From Euwallacea fornicatus (taxonomy: Eukaryota; Arthropoda; Insecta; Coleoptera; Curculionidae), in NCBI RefSeq assembly GCF_040115645.1, contig NC_089560.1, forward strand, positions 1,240,001-1,304,000: 64,000 nt of DNA, written 5' to 3'. Positions 47,861-59,447 of this stretch are shown here, piece by piece. The notes under the pieces were generated by a model that was not told the origin of the DNA, did not search any database, and worked only from the letters and a program-made list of their open reading frames with translations. The position numbers and the translations under genes are program-made. Every line of letters starts with the position of its first letter. Positions within the stretch are counted from its first letter, which is position 1.

Positions 47861-49416
47861 CAGTATTGGCCATAAATATAGCAACTTTTAAAAAACTGAA
47901 ATAAAACTGGAAATATCAGATAAAGAATCCTATAAATATTTTTTTAACTTATCACTCAACATTCTATTTAGAATACTTAAAGAAAATATAATAAAGAGAT
48001 CATATAAAAAAAAAAGTTTCATTTTTCGTTGGTCAAAAAGATAGCAACTTTTACAATTCCCTAATTTATTGAAACAAAAATTGTACAAAAACAAACTCTA
48101 TATTTAGTTAGTACTTAGTATAGTAACCCTTTTGTTTAATTACAGACTTACATCTCTCAGGCGTGGAAAGAATTAATTTATTAATGTAGTCTTCACTAAT
48201 TTCTCCCCAAGTTTTCTGTAATGCAAGGAATAAGTCATTCACATTTGTATAATTTTTGTCACGAATTTTCGCGTCAACAAACTTCCACATGTTCTCAATT
48301 GGATTTAAGTCGGGGCTTTGAGATGGCCACGGCAGAACAGCAATTTTTTCATCTTCAAACCATTTCTTGACCAGCTTCGACGAATGCTTGGGATCATTAT
48401 CTTGTTGAAAATACGATCTCAGGGGCACTTTTTCATCCATGTATGATATTAGATAGTCAGTTAAAATGTCTTTATACATAAATCTATCCATTTTTCCAAC
48501 AATTCTGTGAAGGGGACCCATTCCCTGATCGGAGAAACATCCCCAGACCATCACCGAACCGCCGCCATGCTTAACCGTTGGTACAGTATACGTTTTGTAT
48601 AACCTTTTTCCTACAGGACGTCTAACATTATTTGCACTATCACTTCTGAACAAGTTGAACTTCGATTCATCACTAAAAACCACTTTTCTCCATTGTTCAG
48701 GCTTCCAGTCAACGTGTTCTTCAGCAAAATGCAATCGGGCCTTCACGTTCTTTTTGGATAAAAATGGTTTTTTAGCTGGTCTTCTACTAACCAGTCCTGC
48801 ATCTACTAATCTTCTTCGCACAGTTCTTGCACTAACATCTTTTACCCCTTTTCTTTTTGTTTGGCCAAGAATTTTAGTTGATGACAGAAATGGATTTTGT
48901 TTCGAAATCCTAACAATCAAGCGATCGGTTTTTTCTGGTGTCGTTTTAGGTCTCCCAGGAATTGGTCTCGGACCAATGATGTCTTTAGTCTTATATTGTG
49001 CAATAATTCCAGAAATTATCGACTTATTTTTGCCCAAACTTCGACTAATTCCGATAGGTTTTTCGCCATTATCAAATCTCTCAATCACAATTTTTCTTCT
49101 TAAATCCTTTGATATTGTTTTACCTCGACCCATTATAAGAAATATTGCAGAATGCAACACAGTCCTAATCAAACGGAACTTTACAACTGAAGTAAAATAT
49201 ATTGTTCAAAAAGCAGAAGTTACTATCTTTTTGACCAGTCAACAAATGCAAAAAATTGTTAAAATTCCAAAGAATGTGATTTGGCCTATGAAAGTGTAAA
49301 CATCGACTTTGTTGTCAATATCTGTTCTAACAAATATAAACAAATGATCTCGAAAGAGTAAAGGGATGTTAAAGAAATGAATTTATAAAAAGTTGCTATA
49401 TTTATGGCCAATACTG
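47861..49416 (-). mobile_element. Complete Tc1-like transposon with IR/DR ends and intact transposase
   Basis: The termini are a perfect 29 bp inverted repeat starting CAGTATTGGCCATAAATA. A second pair of related repeats lies 170-180 bp inside: TCAAAAAGATAGCAACTTTT at 48033-48052 and its near-complement at 49213-49236. The outer copy shares ATAGCAACTTTT with the inner. This four-site IR/DR layout is known from Sleeping Beauty-like Tc1 elements. TA precedes the left end; CA follows the right end, so one duplication has changed or was not TA. Length is 1556 bp. It sits 15 bases beside the element at 47225-47845. Confidence 0.95.
48108..49133 (-). CDS. Tc1-like transposase, intact (341 residues, DD34E)
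   Basis: This enzyme would bind the element's inverted repeats and cut and paste it into TA sites in the nucleus. ATG 49131-49133 gives MGRGKTISKDLRRKIV; the longer frame upstream begins at TTG, so this ATG is preferred. Residues 10-48 form the first helix-turn-helix, 60-63 the GRPK linker motif, and about 66-120 the second DNA-binding unit. Catalytic residues are D155 (VVFSDESKF), D245 (YFQQDNDPKH) and E280 (SPDLNPIENMW), with 34 residues between the last two. HGGGSVMVWGCF (189-200) is the usual glycine-rich block. The tail ends KGYYTKY. Length equals the family norm and no stop or frameshift is present. Confidence 0.95.
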   Translation of the reverse strand: MGRGKTISKDLRRKIVIERFDNGEKPIGISRSLGKNKSIISGIIAQYKTKDIIGPRPIPGRPKTTPEKTDRLIVRISKQNPFLSSTKILGQTKRKGVKDVSARTVRRRLVDAGLVSRRPAKKPFLSKKNVKARLHFAEEHVDWKPEQWRKVVFSDESKFNLFRSDSANNVRRPVGKRLYKTYTVPTVKHGGGSVMVWGCFSDQGMGPLHRIVGKMDRFMYKDILTDYLISYMDEKVPLRSYFQQDNDPKHSSKLVKKWFEDEKIAVLPWPSQSPDLNPIENMWKFVDAKIRDKNYTNVNDLFLALQKTWGEISEDYINKLILSTPERCKSVIKQKGYYTKY

Positions 49417-49654
49417 CAACTCCTCTGTATTCCCGAAGAAACGGATTATCGACCATTTCGTCTTTCTGCCCCTGTTTTACAATTACTCTATTTCCTTGAC
49501 GTATTTCACTAGCAAGAGGAAAATTATCGACAACGCATCAGTACAAAGATCAAAAGGAAGACCCGAAAAAACAAAGAAGAGCTCTGCTGCCTCATAAAAA
49601 TTCACAATTCTTACCCCAGGTACTTCCGTTTGTTATTTTTTTCAATTTTTTATA
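49417..49654. other. Spacer between two elements
   Basis: Short unique-looking sequence with no feature seen. Confidence 0.4.
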
Positions 49655-49656
49655 TA

Positions 49657-50426
49657 CAGCATGTCGCATTCAAAACGAAGACGCCTCCATATTTTTGCTA
49701 TTCGATGGAATACCGATTCGAATTTTTCCACAGCCCTACAGGTCGACGAATTGCACTTTTTCAAGATCCTCATGAACTGTAAATTCGGCCCAATTCACAC
49801 AATCAAGGTTAATTATCGATATTTTGCTTCGTGTGAGAGATATCGCAAAAAAGTATCAGAAAAAAGTCCAAAATATCGTTTTAACTCCATATGCCGAGCT
49901 GCATGTCAGAACTCGATTTTTTAATTTTTCATCGTTTCGGTCTCATACAAGACTATTTTAAGTTTATTTTTGAATTTAAAAACAAGAACTGTGGAAGATA
50001 ATGATTCGGCTCTAGCGTTAAAAGTTAGAAAAAGTAAACTTTGAGTTTGTTGAGTTACGTCCTAGTTAGTGACCACAGAGTAAAAATTCCATTGACTTTA
50101 AGAGAAGAAATCGAAATAATCCGGCTGTTTGGTTATCGTGTTCGTAGTAGCAGAGAAGTTTTGTCATGAAACTCGGTACATGAAGTTAACATTACATTAT
50201 GAGCAACTTTTCCAATAATTTTTTTCGATACACCTAACGCGAAGCGGAATAGCGAGAATTAACCCTGTTTGTGAGTTTGTTGTTGGCTGAATTTACGATT
50301 CAGATGTCACATGAATATCTTAAAAAATATGGCTCATCGACCTGAACGACTATGGAAAAACTCAAATCTATATTCCTTCAAATAGCAAAAATACAGAAGT
50401 GTGTTCATCTTAAGTGCAATACACCG
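49657..50426. mobile_element. Long-arm MITE (0.77 kb)
   Basis: TA flanks both ends (49655-49656, 50427-50428). The end CAGCATGTCGCATTCAAAAC is a diverged complement of TTAAGTGCAATACACCG. Inward, ATATTTTTGCTATTCGATGG (about 49691) pairs with the segment TTCAAATAGCAAAAATACA near 50376, ACAGGTCGACGAA with TCATCGACCTGAA, and CTGTAAATTCGGCC with TGAATTTACGATTC. The arms extend about 270 bases. No transposase motif was found. The arms differ often, so it is an older copy. Confidence 0.7.
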
Positions 50427-50731
50427 TATACAGATATATAGAGGTTGGGAAAATGCATTTACGCCTTGATGGCACGATCTTGATCGGTCCGGTAGTGTGG
50501 GACACAGACAAGCTATAATCGAATACTCACTAAAACCTCTTTTCCTCTCTTGACCTTGGATCCCCCATGGGACCTCACCCCAGTATTACTTCGGGAAAGG
50601 CACTTGATTTCGTTTATCTGAAATTTGACTGAAAAGACTCTTTGTTTTAAAATGCGAGATATTTCTGGTGAAGCATTCAACAAGGCTCATCCCATAAATG
50701 ACAAGTAAACCTCTCACCGGTTCTTCATATG

Positions 50732-51979
50732 CAGGGTGTTTCCAAAAATGTGGGCAATATCCCAAAAAAGAAAAGTTCCTGTCAAAAGTTGTTCTTACGT
50801 GTAGAAATTGATTGAAAAAGAATTGTCCCTGCGGTAATACAGCCCTTAAAAATTAGATGGTGAAAATGGTATTTTCCAAATAACTTTTCTTTCAGTTGAT
50901 TAAACTTAATGAACTTGAAAAAAAGTACTCTTGATTGATGTACGTAAATCGGACCGTTTTCCAGCAAAACAACATTTTGTCAAAGGATGTATTTTACAAA
51001 AAACACATTTTGCAAATAAAATTACAAAAAAATTTAATTTTCATGATGATTCAGCTTGAGTGTTATTAACTCTCACACATTCTTGAACATAACATATGGA
51101 AAACTGTTGCACTCTACGTAATACCTGAACATTATTTCTTATATGATGACAATGAAAATGCATTCGTTTCAATGATTCTTCTCCGGTCTCTACTGCAGTA
51201 ATATATATTAAACTTTTTAAATGTCCCCACGAGCAAAAGTCTAAAGGATTTAGCTCTGGAGACCGCATCGGCCAAGCAACAGAACTTGGACGAGCTATCC
51301 ACTGGTTCGGAACAACATTATATGTAGTCCATTTTCAATAAACAATTATTTTGCAAATTGAAGTTTGCAAACAAGAAAAGAACCGGCAAAAATAGCTCTC
51401 TGAAGTAAAAACTCAAAATAATAAATTTATTTTTGAGAGTTTTGGCCCAAAAATGTTGCTTATTTTGGTATCTAAATAAAAAATACACGCAAAATTCTAT
51501 TGCTTTCGTAAAATACACCCTATGACAAAATGGTGTTTTTCTGAAAAACAGCTCGGTTTATGTATATCAAACAAAAGTATGTTTTTGTTTCTTAGGTACA
51601 CTGGAAACCTAATAAATCACTAAAACCAGGTTTTTATGACTTTTTTTTAACCAATAAAGGTTAAAAAAAAACAAAATCTTAAGACGTTAGGGATAAAGAA
51701 GTTGAGGGTAGCCACCACCGCCTCTCTGAAGATGTAGAAAAAAAATACTAGGTCCTTTCTTATTAACCTTGGAATTATACAGAAATGACACAAAATTCAT
51801 TAAATTTCATCAACTGGAAGAGAAGTCATTTAGAAAATATCATTTTCGCCACAAAATTTTGAAGAGCTCTGTGTTCGTAGGGGCAAGTTTTTGAAAATCA
51901 ATTTATAAGCATCGGTACAATCTTTTAACGAGTACTCTTTATTTCTGGATATTGCCCACACTTTTGGAAACACTCTCTG
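50732..51979 (-). mobile_element. Kind-2 deletion derivative with long arms, copy 2
   Basis: The left end CAGGGTGTTTCCAAAAATGT and the right end near 51952 (GCCCACACTTTTGGAAACAC) pair, and the pairing continues along ATTGATT..AAAAAGAATTGTCCC / GGGGCAAGTTTTTGAAAATC. The left arm lacks about 250 bases present in the right arm and in the sister copy at 15459-16948. The right flank is TA (51980-51981); the left is TG. The interior matches the sister copy in order and orientation relative to the transposase remnant. Confidence 0.8.
51100..51316 (-). pseudogene. Kind-2 transposase C-terminal remnant
   Basis: The minus strand reads NQWIARPSSVAWPMRSPELN then PLDFCSWGHLKSLIYITAVE, TGEESLKRMHFHC, and VQVLRRVQQFSICYVQECVR. 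The third catalytic D is in PLDF. The first two catalytic blocks are absent, as in the sister copy at 16196-16440. The frame is open for much of its length, but a fragment of this kind cannot transpose. Confidence 0.75.
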
Positions 51980-51983
51980 TATG

Positions 51984-53527
51984 AAGGAGGGCCGCCTGAA
52001 CCGGGTTCATCTAAAGAAGTGGAGCATCAACGAGAGGTTATTAACTACCGCCATCGTATTGTGCTTTAATAAACAGTCAATTATTTATAATACAGTCTTC
52101 TCTTTGAGAGCATGAATAGCCTAAATTAATTAGGCGTAAAAGTACATTAGTGACGAAGCATTTTCTGACTATGATGGGATTATATTGTTGCTTCCATTTA
52201 TCTCAGACATAAGCAGTTTGTCGGGCGCTGTGCGCGATAAAGGCTCGTTTGGAAAATAGCATAATTTTCCTAACCACACCAACCAAATATTTTCTTAACG
52301 GAATATAACGATCTGCGGTATTTTGCCAGGCGGAACGTTCAACCATGCAAGAGCATTTGAATACGTTACAATATGCCAGATGAAATCGCAAAATACCGAA
52401 TACACTCAATTTCATCCCGATGTACAAGTGGTAACGGCGATATTGCCATTTTCTTTCCATTTGTCCAGCCCAATTTTATCCAGAAAATGCAGACGCGAAT
52501 TCGATTCGGGAGCAAGTGAACCGATACGCACATACAAGCCATACTTCAAATTAAACCATCAAAAAGCCTTTCCAGAAATGTGCTCCAGAATATGTTTAAA
52601 ATGAAACGTTTCTTGCAGTCGTATTTTCTGAACGAGCACTTTGGTAACAATTAATCTTTCAGGGGAAACTATAAATCAAATTGCGAAAGTTTGCCGATGG
52701 TTTTCATTAATATCATTTAATTTTAGACCTTCTGGTATTACCGAACAATACATAATCAATTAATTTCAGAATATTTCAAATAGGTGGTCGAATTAAAGTA
52801 GGGATTTCAAGTGGCTGCTATCAATAAACAACTAGGCCAGATTAGCCACTTTAGTGTTAAAATGTAGCTATAAAACGTGGTCGAGCCGAAATGCAGCAAT
52901 GTGGCGGTTTACAAGTCGCATATAAGCAAAACTAGAACATCCACCGAACATCAAACTATAATTTAAAAATTCTCGTGTCATAAAATCCTTATATTGCTAA
53001 CCCTAAAAGCATAAATAGGAAATTTATGGGATTATTAAACCCGCACTTTTATAGCAGGGCGAAGCTACGAATTTATTATATATGGCTTAAGAGTAGGGTT
53101 AAAGCTAGTGCATTCTGGGAATATTCTCTGTAAATTTTATGGTATAAATTTAATTAAATGCTATAATGAGTGGTATCCGAGTAACTCAGTTGCATAAATC
53201 ATTTGAACAGAACACACCCTCAACGTTGTTGAATTTAGGCCTGAATGCTTAGTTACAGGGCCAGTTTTCCATCCAAAGTGGAGCTTTTTAAAAATTTTCA
53301 TTACATTCCCTAGAAAATCTGACTCCAACGCAGCTTTCAACATTCTCCCTTTTTTCACCGAAATGCGTGAAAATCTTTCCGAACATTGTTAAAAAATGGC
53401 AACGAACAAGGTGTCCGGAAAAACTGACCAAAAATAGTATTATCCTCGTGAATTAAATGTGCATTCACAATCGGTTGACTAGAAGATTTGTTTGCCTGAA
53501 AGAATACGGCCGTAAGATCGAAGTACA
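51984..53527. other. No recognised feature
   Basis: ORFs on both strands at 52203-52604 overlap and match nothing I know. No repeat pair was seen. Confidence 0.4.
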
Positions 53528-53529
53528 TA

Positions 53530-56018
53530 CAGGGTATCCCACGAATATGGGCCTCTATGGGAATTTTGAAAACTATGACGAAAAAAAGTTGAAATTTGGA
53601 TACGATACTAAAGTGGAGGTTAGTTATTGACTCAAAATATTTACATGAAAATAGTATTCCCGGTTATGCCGGAAATTAATGTCAACCCGTTTATTTTAAA
53701 CGGAACAACCTCTATGTTACATTAAATGTCGCTTTTGCGGGGTATTATGAACATTTTTCATGTGTAATGGTCTGTACCTAAATTTTGCAATTTTTGCGAT
53801 ATTTAAAATATTCCCAAAAATTACGCTTACAGCCATCAATGTATTTTGCAAAAATTTGCAAATGGCTAAGTATTTTGCATTTAAATTTTGTACTGTCGTT
53901 CAGAATGCTTTACTGCTCTTGGTTCAGGGAGCTAAATCACTTAACAATAGATGCTATTTCATACAGAGTATTCAAAGAAGTAACCCAAAATTCTCATTCA
54001 AAAATTGTAAAAAAATCTCACTTTTTAAATTGGAAATCCCAGTTTTTTCAAAGAATATATATTTAACATAAGAATTAAATACTACTTTCAGTCCAATTAA
54101 CTATACTTAAACTTAACCGTTTTCATGTTATTTCAAAAAAACACTTTTCAATATTCAGTGCTCTACTTTAAATATGGCGGCACCAGCAAGTTATTCAAGA
54201 GAAGTGTATTTTAATACGTTTATTAATATACGGTGAATAAAACGAAGTATTAACCAGAACATATCATACATTTGGCATTCTATATAAAAAAAAAACAAAA
54301 ATTACAAAATTTCCTTAAACGCATAATAGATGATTTTGAAGTTAGCTGATCTGCCGAAACACCTTACAAGAGAAACTAGCCTATTGTCAATGACGAAATA
54401 AGTGACATTGCAATTTTGGTATATTTCCCAGCTTATTCCACAACATTGTTAAGACAAGCTGCCCCGCAGCCCAATTTATCAAAAACCACCATTCGTAGAA
54501 TTGTTAAAAACGTAATTCCATATTGAATTAGTTTAGTGCAACACTTGAAAGAAACCGATTATTCAAAACAGATAATTTTTTTTTAATTGTTTTTAACGCG
54601 TTTTTAGGAAGATTTAACACTTTTAAGTAATAACATTTGAACGCACGAGGCAAAAATGAGCAAAAATCGATTTGATTTTAATTTAAAATTACTTTTTCAA
54701 TCATTTTTTTATGTAGGCCAAAGATATTTAAATATATTGAGAAATTTTGAACGAATCTACAATGAAAATTTGTCATTAGCAGATCATTTTCCCAGCACGA
54801 TGGAATACCGTCTCATCATGGTTCTTTGGTTAGTAACTTTTCATAAGAAGTTTTATGACCAGTGAATAGCGAATGATTGGCCTCAATTGTGGTCCCCCGA
54901 TCACCCGACCTCTTAGATCTCGATTTTTCCATTGGATGACCGATTAATACTCCGTTAAAACTGTGGAAGTTAGAACTGCATTTGGTAGTTCAGATTCCTT
55001 AGAAATAAGAAGGACACTAGTGACAAATGAATCCTAAAATGTAAAGTGTTTAGCAGTCCAAGGACGCAATTTGGAAAATTTACTCAAGTGATATTTTATG
55101 CCATTGATATTTTGAATTCTGTTTAATATTGTTGTTTAAAATTATCTAGTATTAAACTTTTTAAACTTTTATTTAGTTCTCAACAATAACTCTATTTCCT
55201 CTGTAAGGTCTTTTGACGGACCCGCTAGTTTTAAATTATCTATTATGGATGTGCGAACTGTTCATAATGGCTTTGTGTTTTTTGGACATTGATTACGAAA
55301 TATATCACATATTCGGGTTAATGTTTTGTAACAGACCAAAAATAATAAACATATTGATGTATTCTTCGTTTATATAATTTACTGGTGCTGCCATCCTTAA
55401 AGTACAATACTGAACATTGAAAAGTGTCTTTTTGAAATAAAATGAACACGGTTAGGTTTAACTACAGACAGCTGGATTGAAAGTAGGACTTATTTTTTCA
55501 TCAGTTGAAAAAATAGGTTTCCAATTTAAAACATAAAATCTTTTTACAATTATTATATGATAATTTTGGGTAATCTTTTTAAATTCCCCCTGTATGAAGA
55601 GGCATTTATTATTAGGCGATTTAACTTGCTGATCCAAGAGCAGCAAAGTATTTTGGAGAAGAGCACAAAATTTAATTCAGGCATATTTAGCCATTTACGA
55701 ATTATTACAAAAAAATGTTTGCGTAATTTTTTTGTAAAGTTTTAAATATCTCGAAAACCGTGAAATTTAGGTATAGAATATCATACATTAGAAACATCTA
55801 TAACGTTGCACGTGATCAAAATGTCATATGGTATACGGGGTGTTTTTTTAAAATTAGCGAGTTAAAATTCATTTCCGGCATAACCGAAAGTGATATTTTC
55901 ACGAAGAAGCTTTCAATCGATTGATCGACTCCGCTTCAGTATGATACCCAAATTCGAAATTTTCTCTAGTCATAGATTTCAAGATATCGATAGAGATCCA
56001 CATTCTTGGGACACCCTG
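53530..56018 (+). mobile_element. Kind-2 element with about 0.7 kb arms (2.5 kb)
   Basis: CAGGGTATCCCACGAATATG (53530) pairs with CACATTCTTGGGACACCCTG (ends 56018). Inward, GGTTATGCCGGAAATTAAT (53661) pairs with ATTCATTTCCGGCATAACC (55868), and ACACTTTTCAATATTCAGTG (54150) with GAACATTGAAAAGTGTC (55412). The arms reach past the transposase start codon (GCGGCACCAGCAAGTTAT near 54177 against the region near 55390). TA follows the right end; CA-TA precedes the left. A decayed transposase runs on the plus strand between the arms. Confidence 0.85.
54174..55060 (+). pseudogene. Kind-2 transposase relic, full-length outline
   Basis: It begins MAAPASYSREVYFNTFINIR at ATG 54174-54176, then stops. The region VNDEISDIAILVYFPAYS (about 54390) and LSKTTIRRIVKNV are the second DNA-binding unit, followed by ISLVQHLKETDYSK, the usual block after it. 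A frame with NFERIYNENL follows, and near 54875 WPQLWSPDHPTS, a stop, ISIFPLDD echoes WPPRSPDLTPLDFFLW. Catalytic positions are unreadable. Many stops and shifts make it an old pseudogene. The first codons lie within the left inverted arm, and the right arm carries an inverted copy of them. Confidence 0.6.
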
Positions 56019-56022
56019 TATA

Positions 56023-59000
56023 TCAGTTTGTTATAACATTGCTGTGCCCCCAAGGGAAATTATTGCAATAATTGCGCTAGCGCAAATTAGCCTTCTAATC
56101 CGCCAATGATTGTTGAATTTTATTTAACAGTTCACGATCCTCCCGATCCAATTCCACCTTTATGAGTATTCTGTACCCTGACAATTGAGGCGAATGCTTA
56201 GTAAGCCTTCTTCACTAAAGACTTACTGAGCATTCGCCTAAACGTTTTTCTTTGTCTGTACCTGCATTAAAGAAATCTGATTATTAAAAATGAAACTTTT
56301 TATTTCAATTCAAGAGTTATTTTTGTTATATCTTGCGTTCATACCAAAAACACAGTACCAAACTCTTGCGAAGAGCGTCTTTTCCGCGCTCAACTAGATG
56401 GCCCTTCAACGCCCCATTAAGACCCTTCAATTGATCTTAGACATGCCGTATACACAGGGTGAATTTTTTAACGTGTTGCGAGGGGATATCTCGAGAACCA
56501 TTTTATTATTTAAAATGACATTTTACGAGATTGATTCGCTCCAAGGTGGACGTATTTTGACGTCTGAATTAAAATTTTATGGCATAGTTACGTGACGGGG
56601 AGGAGGCATTGACTTATGTTGTTTTTTCATTGAACCAGAACTTTCCGTTCTAACTTACTTTTCTTTCTCGGTCTTTGTGAAGTGATGCGTTATCGAATTA
56701 AATTTGTGAAGTTGGGAAAAACTGAAAATCACAGAGATGGTGTCAAAAGTTATTTCTTTAGATTCTGAGAGAGACACGAAGTCGTTGAACAGAACGTTTA
56801 AAATGACGAAAGTTATTTGCGAGGAATTGCCGAACTTATGACGAAGAACTAAACTACAAATGTGAAATTTTATCTTCCTACGGAGAAGGAAATTCTATGC
56901 ACGAAGAGGGTAAAAATCACACATTTCAAACATATGTAAGACAGATACAGAACCGACACAAGAATTTGACGAGTCATATTTTGATACGTAGAGCACAATA
57001 TTGCCGGCCCGACCTCTCGAGATCAAAGGGGTCTAAGTCCGAGCTATGAAAATGAAAATCAAAGAAAATAGCAATAATTTTAAATTGCCGCTGAGTCAGT
57101 AACGTCGCAGCACAGTGGAATAACAATGAATTTATCTTATCAGCAATGAGTCGTCGGACTTGTTGGTTTGATAAACATTCTTAGGGAATAACCTTGCCAA
57201 ATGGCCGACAATCTTGACACCCCGAGGCAATAATTCGACACCACTGGGTGGTTGTTGGCACATGAAGGCGAAATTTGGCAAAAACTAGAAGCCGTTCATC
57301 CAAATCCGGACACAAAAGCGTTTAACTCGGCGTTAAATTGGATGTTCTAATTACAATGATATCTGTTTCCCACACACTGTCCTAATTGCTCCATAAGTTG
57401 GATTTTCGGGTTTTATGTGATGAAAATTGAGGATTTACCACTTTCATATGGCATCTGGGACTTTAGTCCTTTGATAAAGGGCTGCACTTTATATAATAAA
57501 AGATGATGGAAAAAACGGGTCGAAAACTTTAAACTGGAAGCCTGGAAAGGTGATTTTAATTAATTCAGCTTCGCTGGGCTAGGACCAATTAAATTCATTT
57601 CCGACTGACACCTCACCATCATGACTGGAATTGGCAGGCCTTCCTGGGAAAAAAATTAAATAACAATTGTTGTGTTTACTACCAGGACGATCTGTGTTAA
57701 TGGAATTGGGTCGGTTTAACGAAAAACTAAAGCGGATTTTTTAAATTCCCTCTCGGAAATGTGAAAGAAAAGGAGATAACACCAGGACTTAATCGCTTTA
57801 TCCATGATTTAAGGTGCTATATCCAGTTTTAGTGCATATTTTTATTAGGCACCAAATTTACAACTGCTTTTAACGATATTAGACCGCTCCTGAGAGATGA
57901 GGCTCGTAACCTGAATACGTAATTCTATTTTACTTATCTATAGAGTGCACTCTTTGGATTCCCTCTCCAAATTTATATTACTTTATGTAAAAACTTATTA
58001 AATTTACTGTCGTAAAATATAAAGTAGCTTTGTGCTAGCGTTTGAGAAGCTGCCTAATAAATTTGCTTTTCTTTAGGAAGTATTAAACATGAAATTCACT
58101 AAATTGTGCTAATAGATTTAAAAAACCTATTTCTGGAAATTTATTTGTCTTTAGAACAGGATTTCAGCTAGACAAAGCGGTGACAGAATATTTTTCACAA
58201 AAGAAAGAAATGGCTGGAAATGGATCGTTTGACCATATAATATTAAAAGGGCTTCCACTAGGAGAAAGGTTTTATGTGCAGGACAATAAATCATCATTTT
58301 CTCTAAAGGAATTCTTTTTGATGGCAATTTAGTGCTTCGGCTGCGATAATTGTTTTGTTTGCATCCGGAAGGGAAATATTGAAAGAAAATGAAAAATAGA
58401 TCTTTAGAAATTGACAACTCATGAATTTTTTGTTGCTGAGTTAGCGAATTCCCGAACATCGATCGAGATTTTATGTCTTTTGTTCCACAGCTTTAGAACT
58501 CCAATTCTTCACTGCATCAAACTTTCATCGGTTGCCTAAATCATTCACAGGTATTCCGATCCATAAGGAAAGTAAGCTCAGGCATAAACACTGCGCTTAC
58601 ATGACATAAATTCCAAGCAATAAAAAGGTGTCCTTATGCCAAAAAGAGCGTTATATCGCCGTTTCAAAGTGGCGATATGGGCCAGGAAACAGCCGTGTTG
58701 CATTTTCAAAACGGAGTTGCCCCATAAAATTGCATAAGATATTAGGGCGTTTATAAAATATATTGAACTAGATTCAGGGTTTTTAGAAGGGAAAGATATT
58801 CGACTTTAACGGATATGATCATTGTTGCACTTGTTGCATGAACTTCCAGTTAGAGAGGACAATAAAATGTGTGTCACCTCGTCTATAAGCGAACACTATT
58901 CCATTTAGAGGTGACTTTTAAAACTGTACTTTGTCGAGAATATCAAAAAATAATTCAACGTAAAAATGATCAAATGGCGCCTGAAGTGTTTATTAACATG

Positions 59001-59446
59001 GCGGAGAGTGATTAAAGTAATAGAAAAAGTTTGCGAGATTCGGTCGGGTTGGAGCCGGTGACAATTTTCGAGATGCGAACTGGGCTACTAAGACACCTGC
59101 CTCGTTTGGACCTACCGAGACATTTTTCTTCCATAATTTGAAAATGTTAGTGGTGTCGTGGGAAATGCTAAAGGAAAACGGATCGCATTCACGATCAGAG
59201 CGCGTTGTTCGCCATTCATTTTTAATATAGGGAGTGACGTTTAAATTCTTAAAAAAAAACGGACGATCTGCGATCTTGAATGCGATCCTTTTTGCTTTAA
59301 CACCTCCCACCAGCACAACTAATACACCAACCTAATGAAATCCTCGAGCAATGGAAAAAAGGTACCGCAATAGTACCAACGAAGCTGCAGGGTCGTACTC
59401 GGGGCCGTATCGGGCATATAATTTTTGCACTTTCATTCCGTATCGT
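56023..59446. other. No recognised gene; hairpin and lone TIR-like motif
   Basis: Apart from the hairpin at 56188-56239 and a lone CAGGGTGAATTTTT after TATA-like sequence near 56455 (no partner end found), nothing is recognised. ORFs of 102 and 107 codons (58151-58459, 58993-59316) match nothing I know. Confidence 0.4.
56188..56239. repeat. Near-perfect 18 bp hairpin
   Basis: AGGCGAATGCTTAGTAAG (56188-56205) and CTTACTGAGCATTCGCCT (56222-56239) are inverted repeats with one mismatch and a 16-base loop. It could be a tiny MITE remnant or a structured RNA element; the stem is shorter than a usual microRNA precursor. Confidence 0.7.
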
Positions 59447-59447
59447 A

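Noticed and set aside
48595..49299. 234-codon plus-strand ORF
   Set aside because: It is the antisense shadow of the intact Tc1 transposase at 48108-49133.
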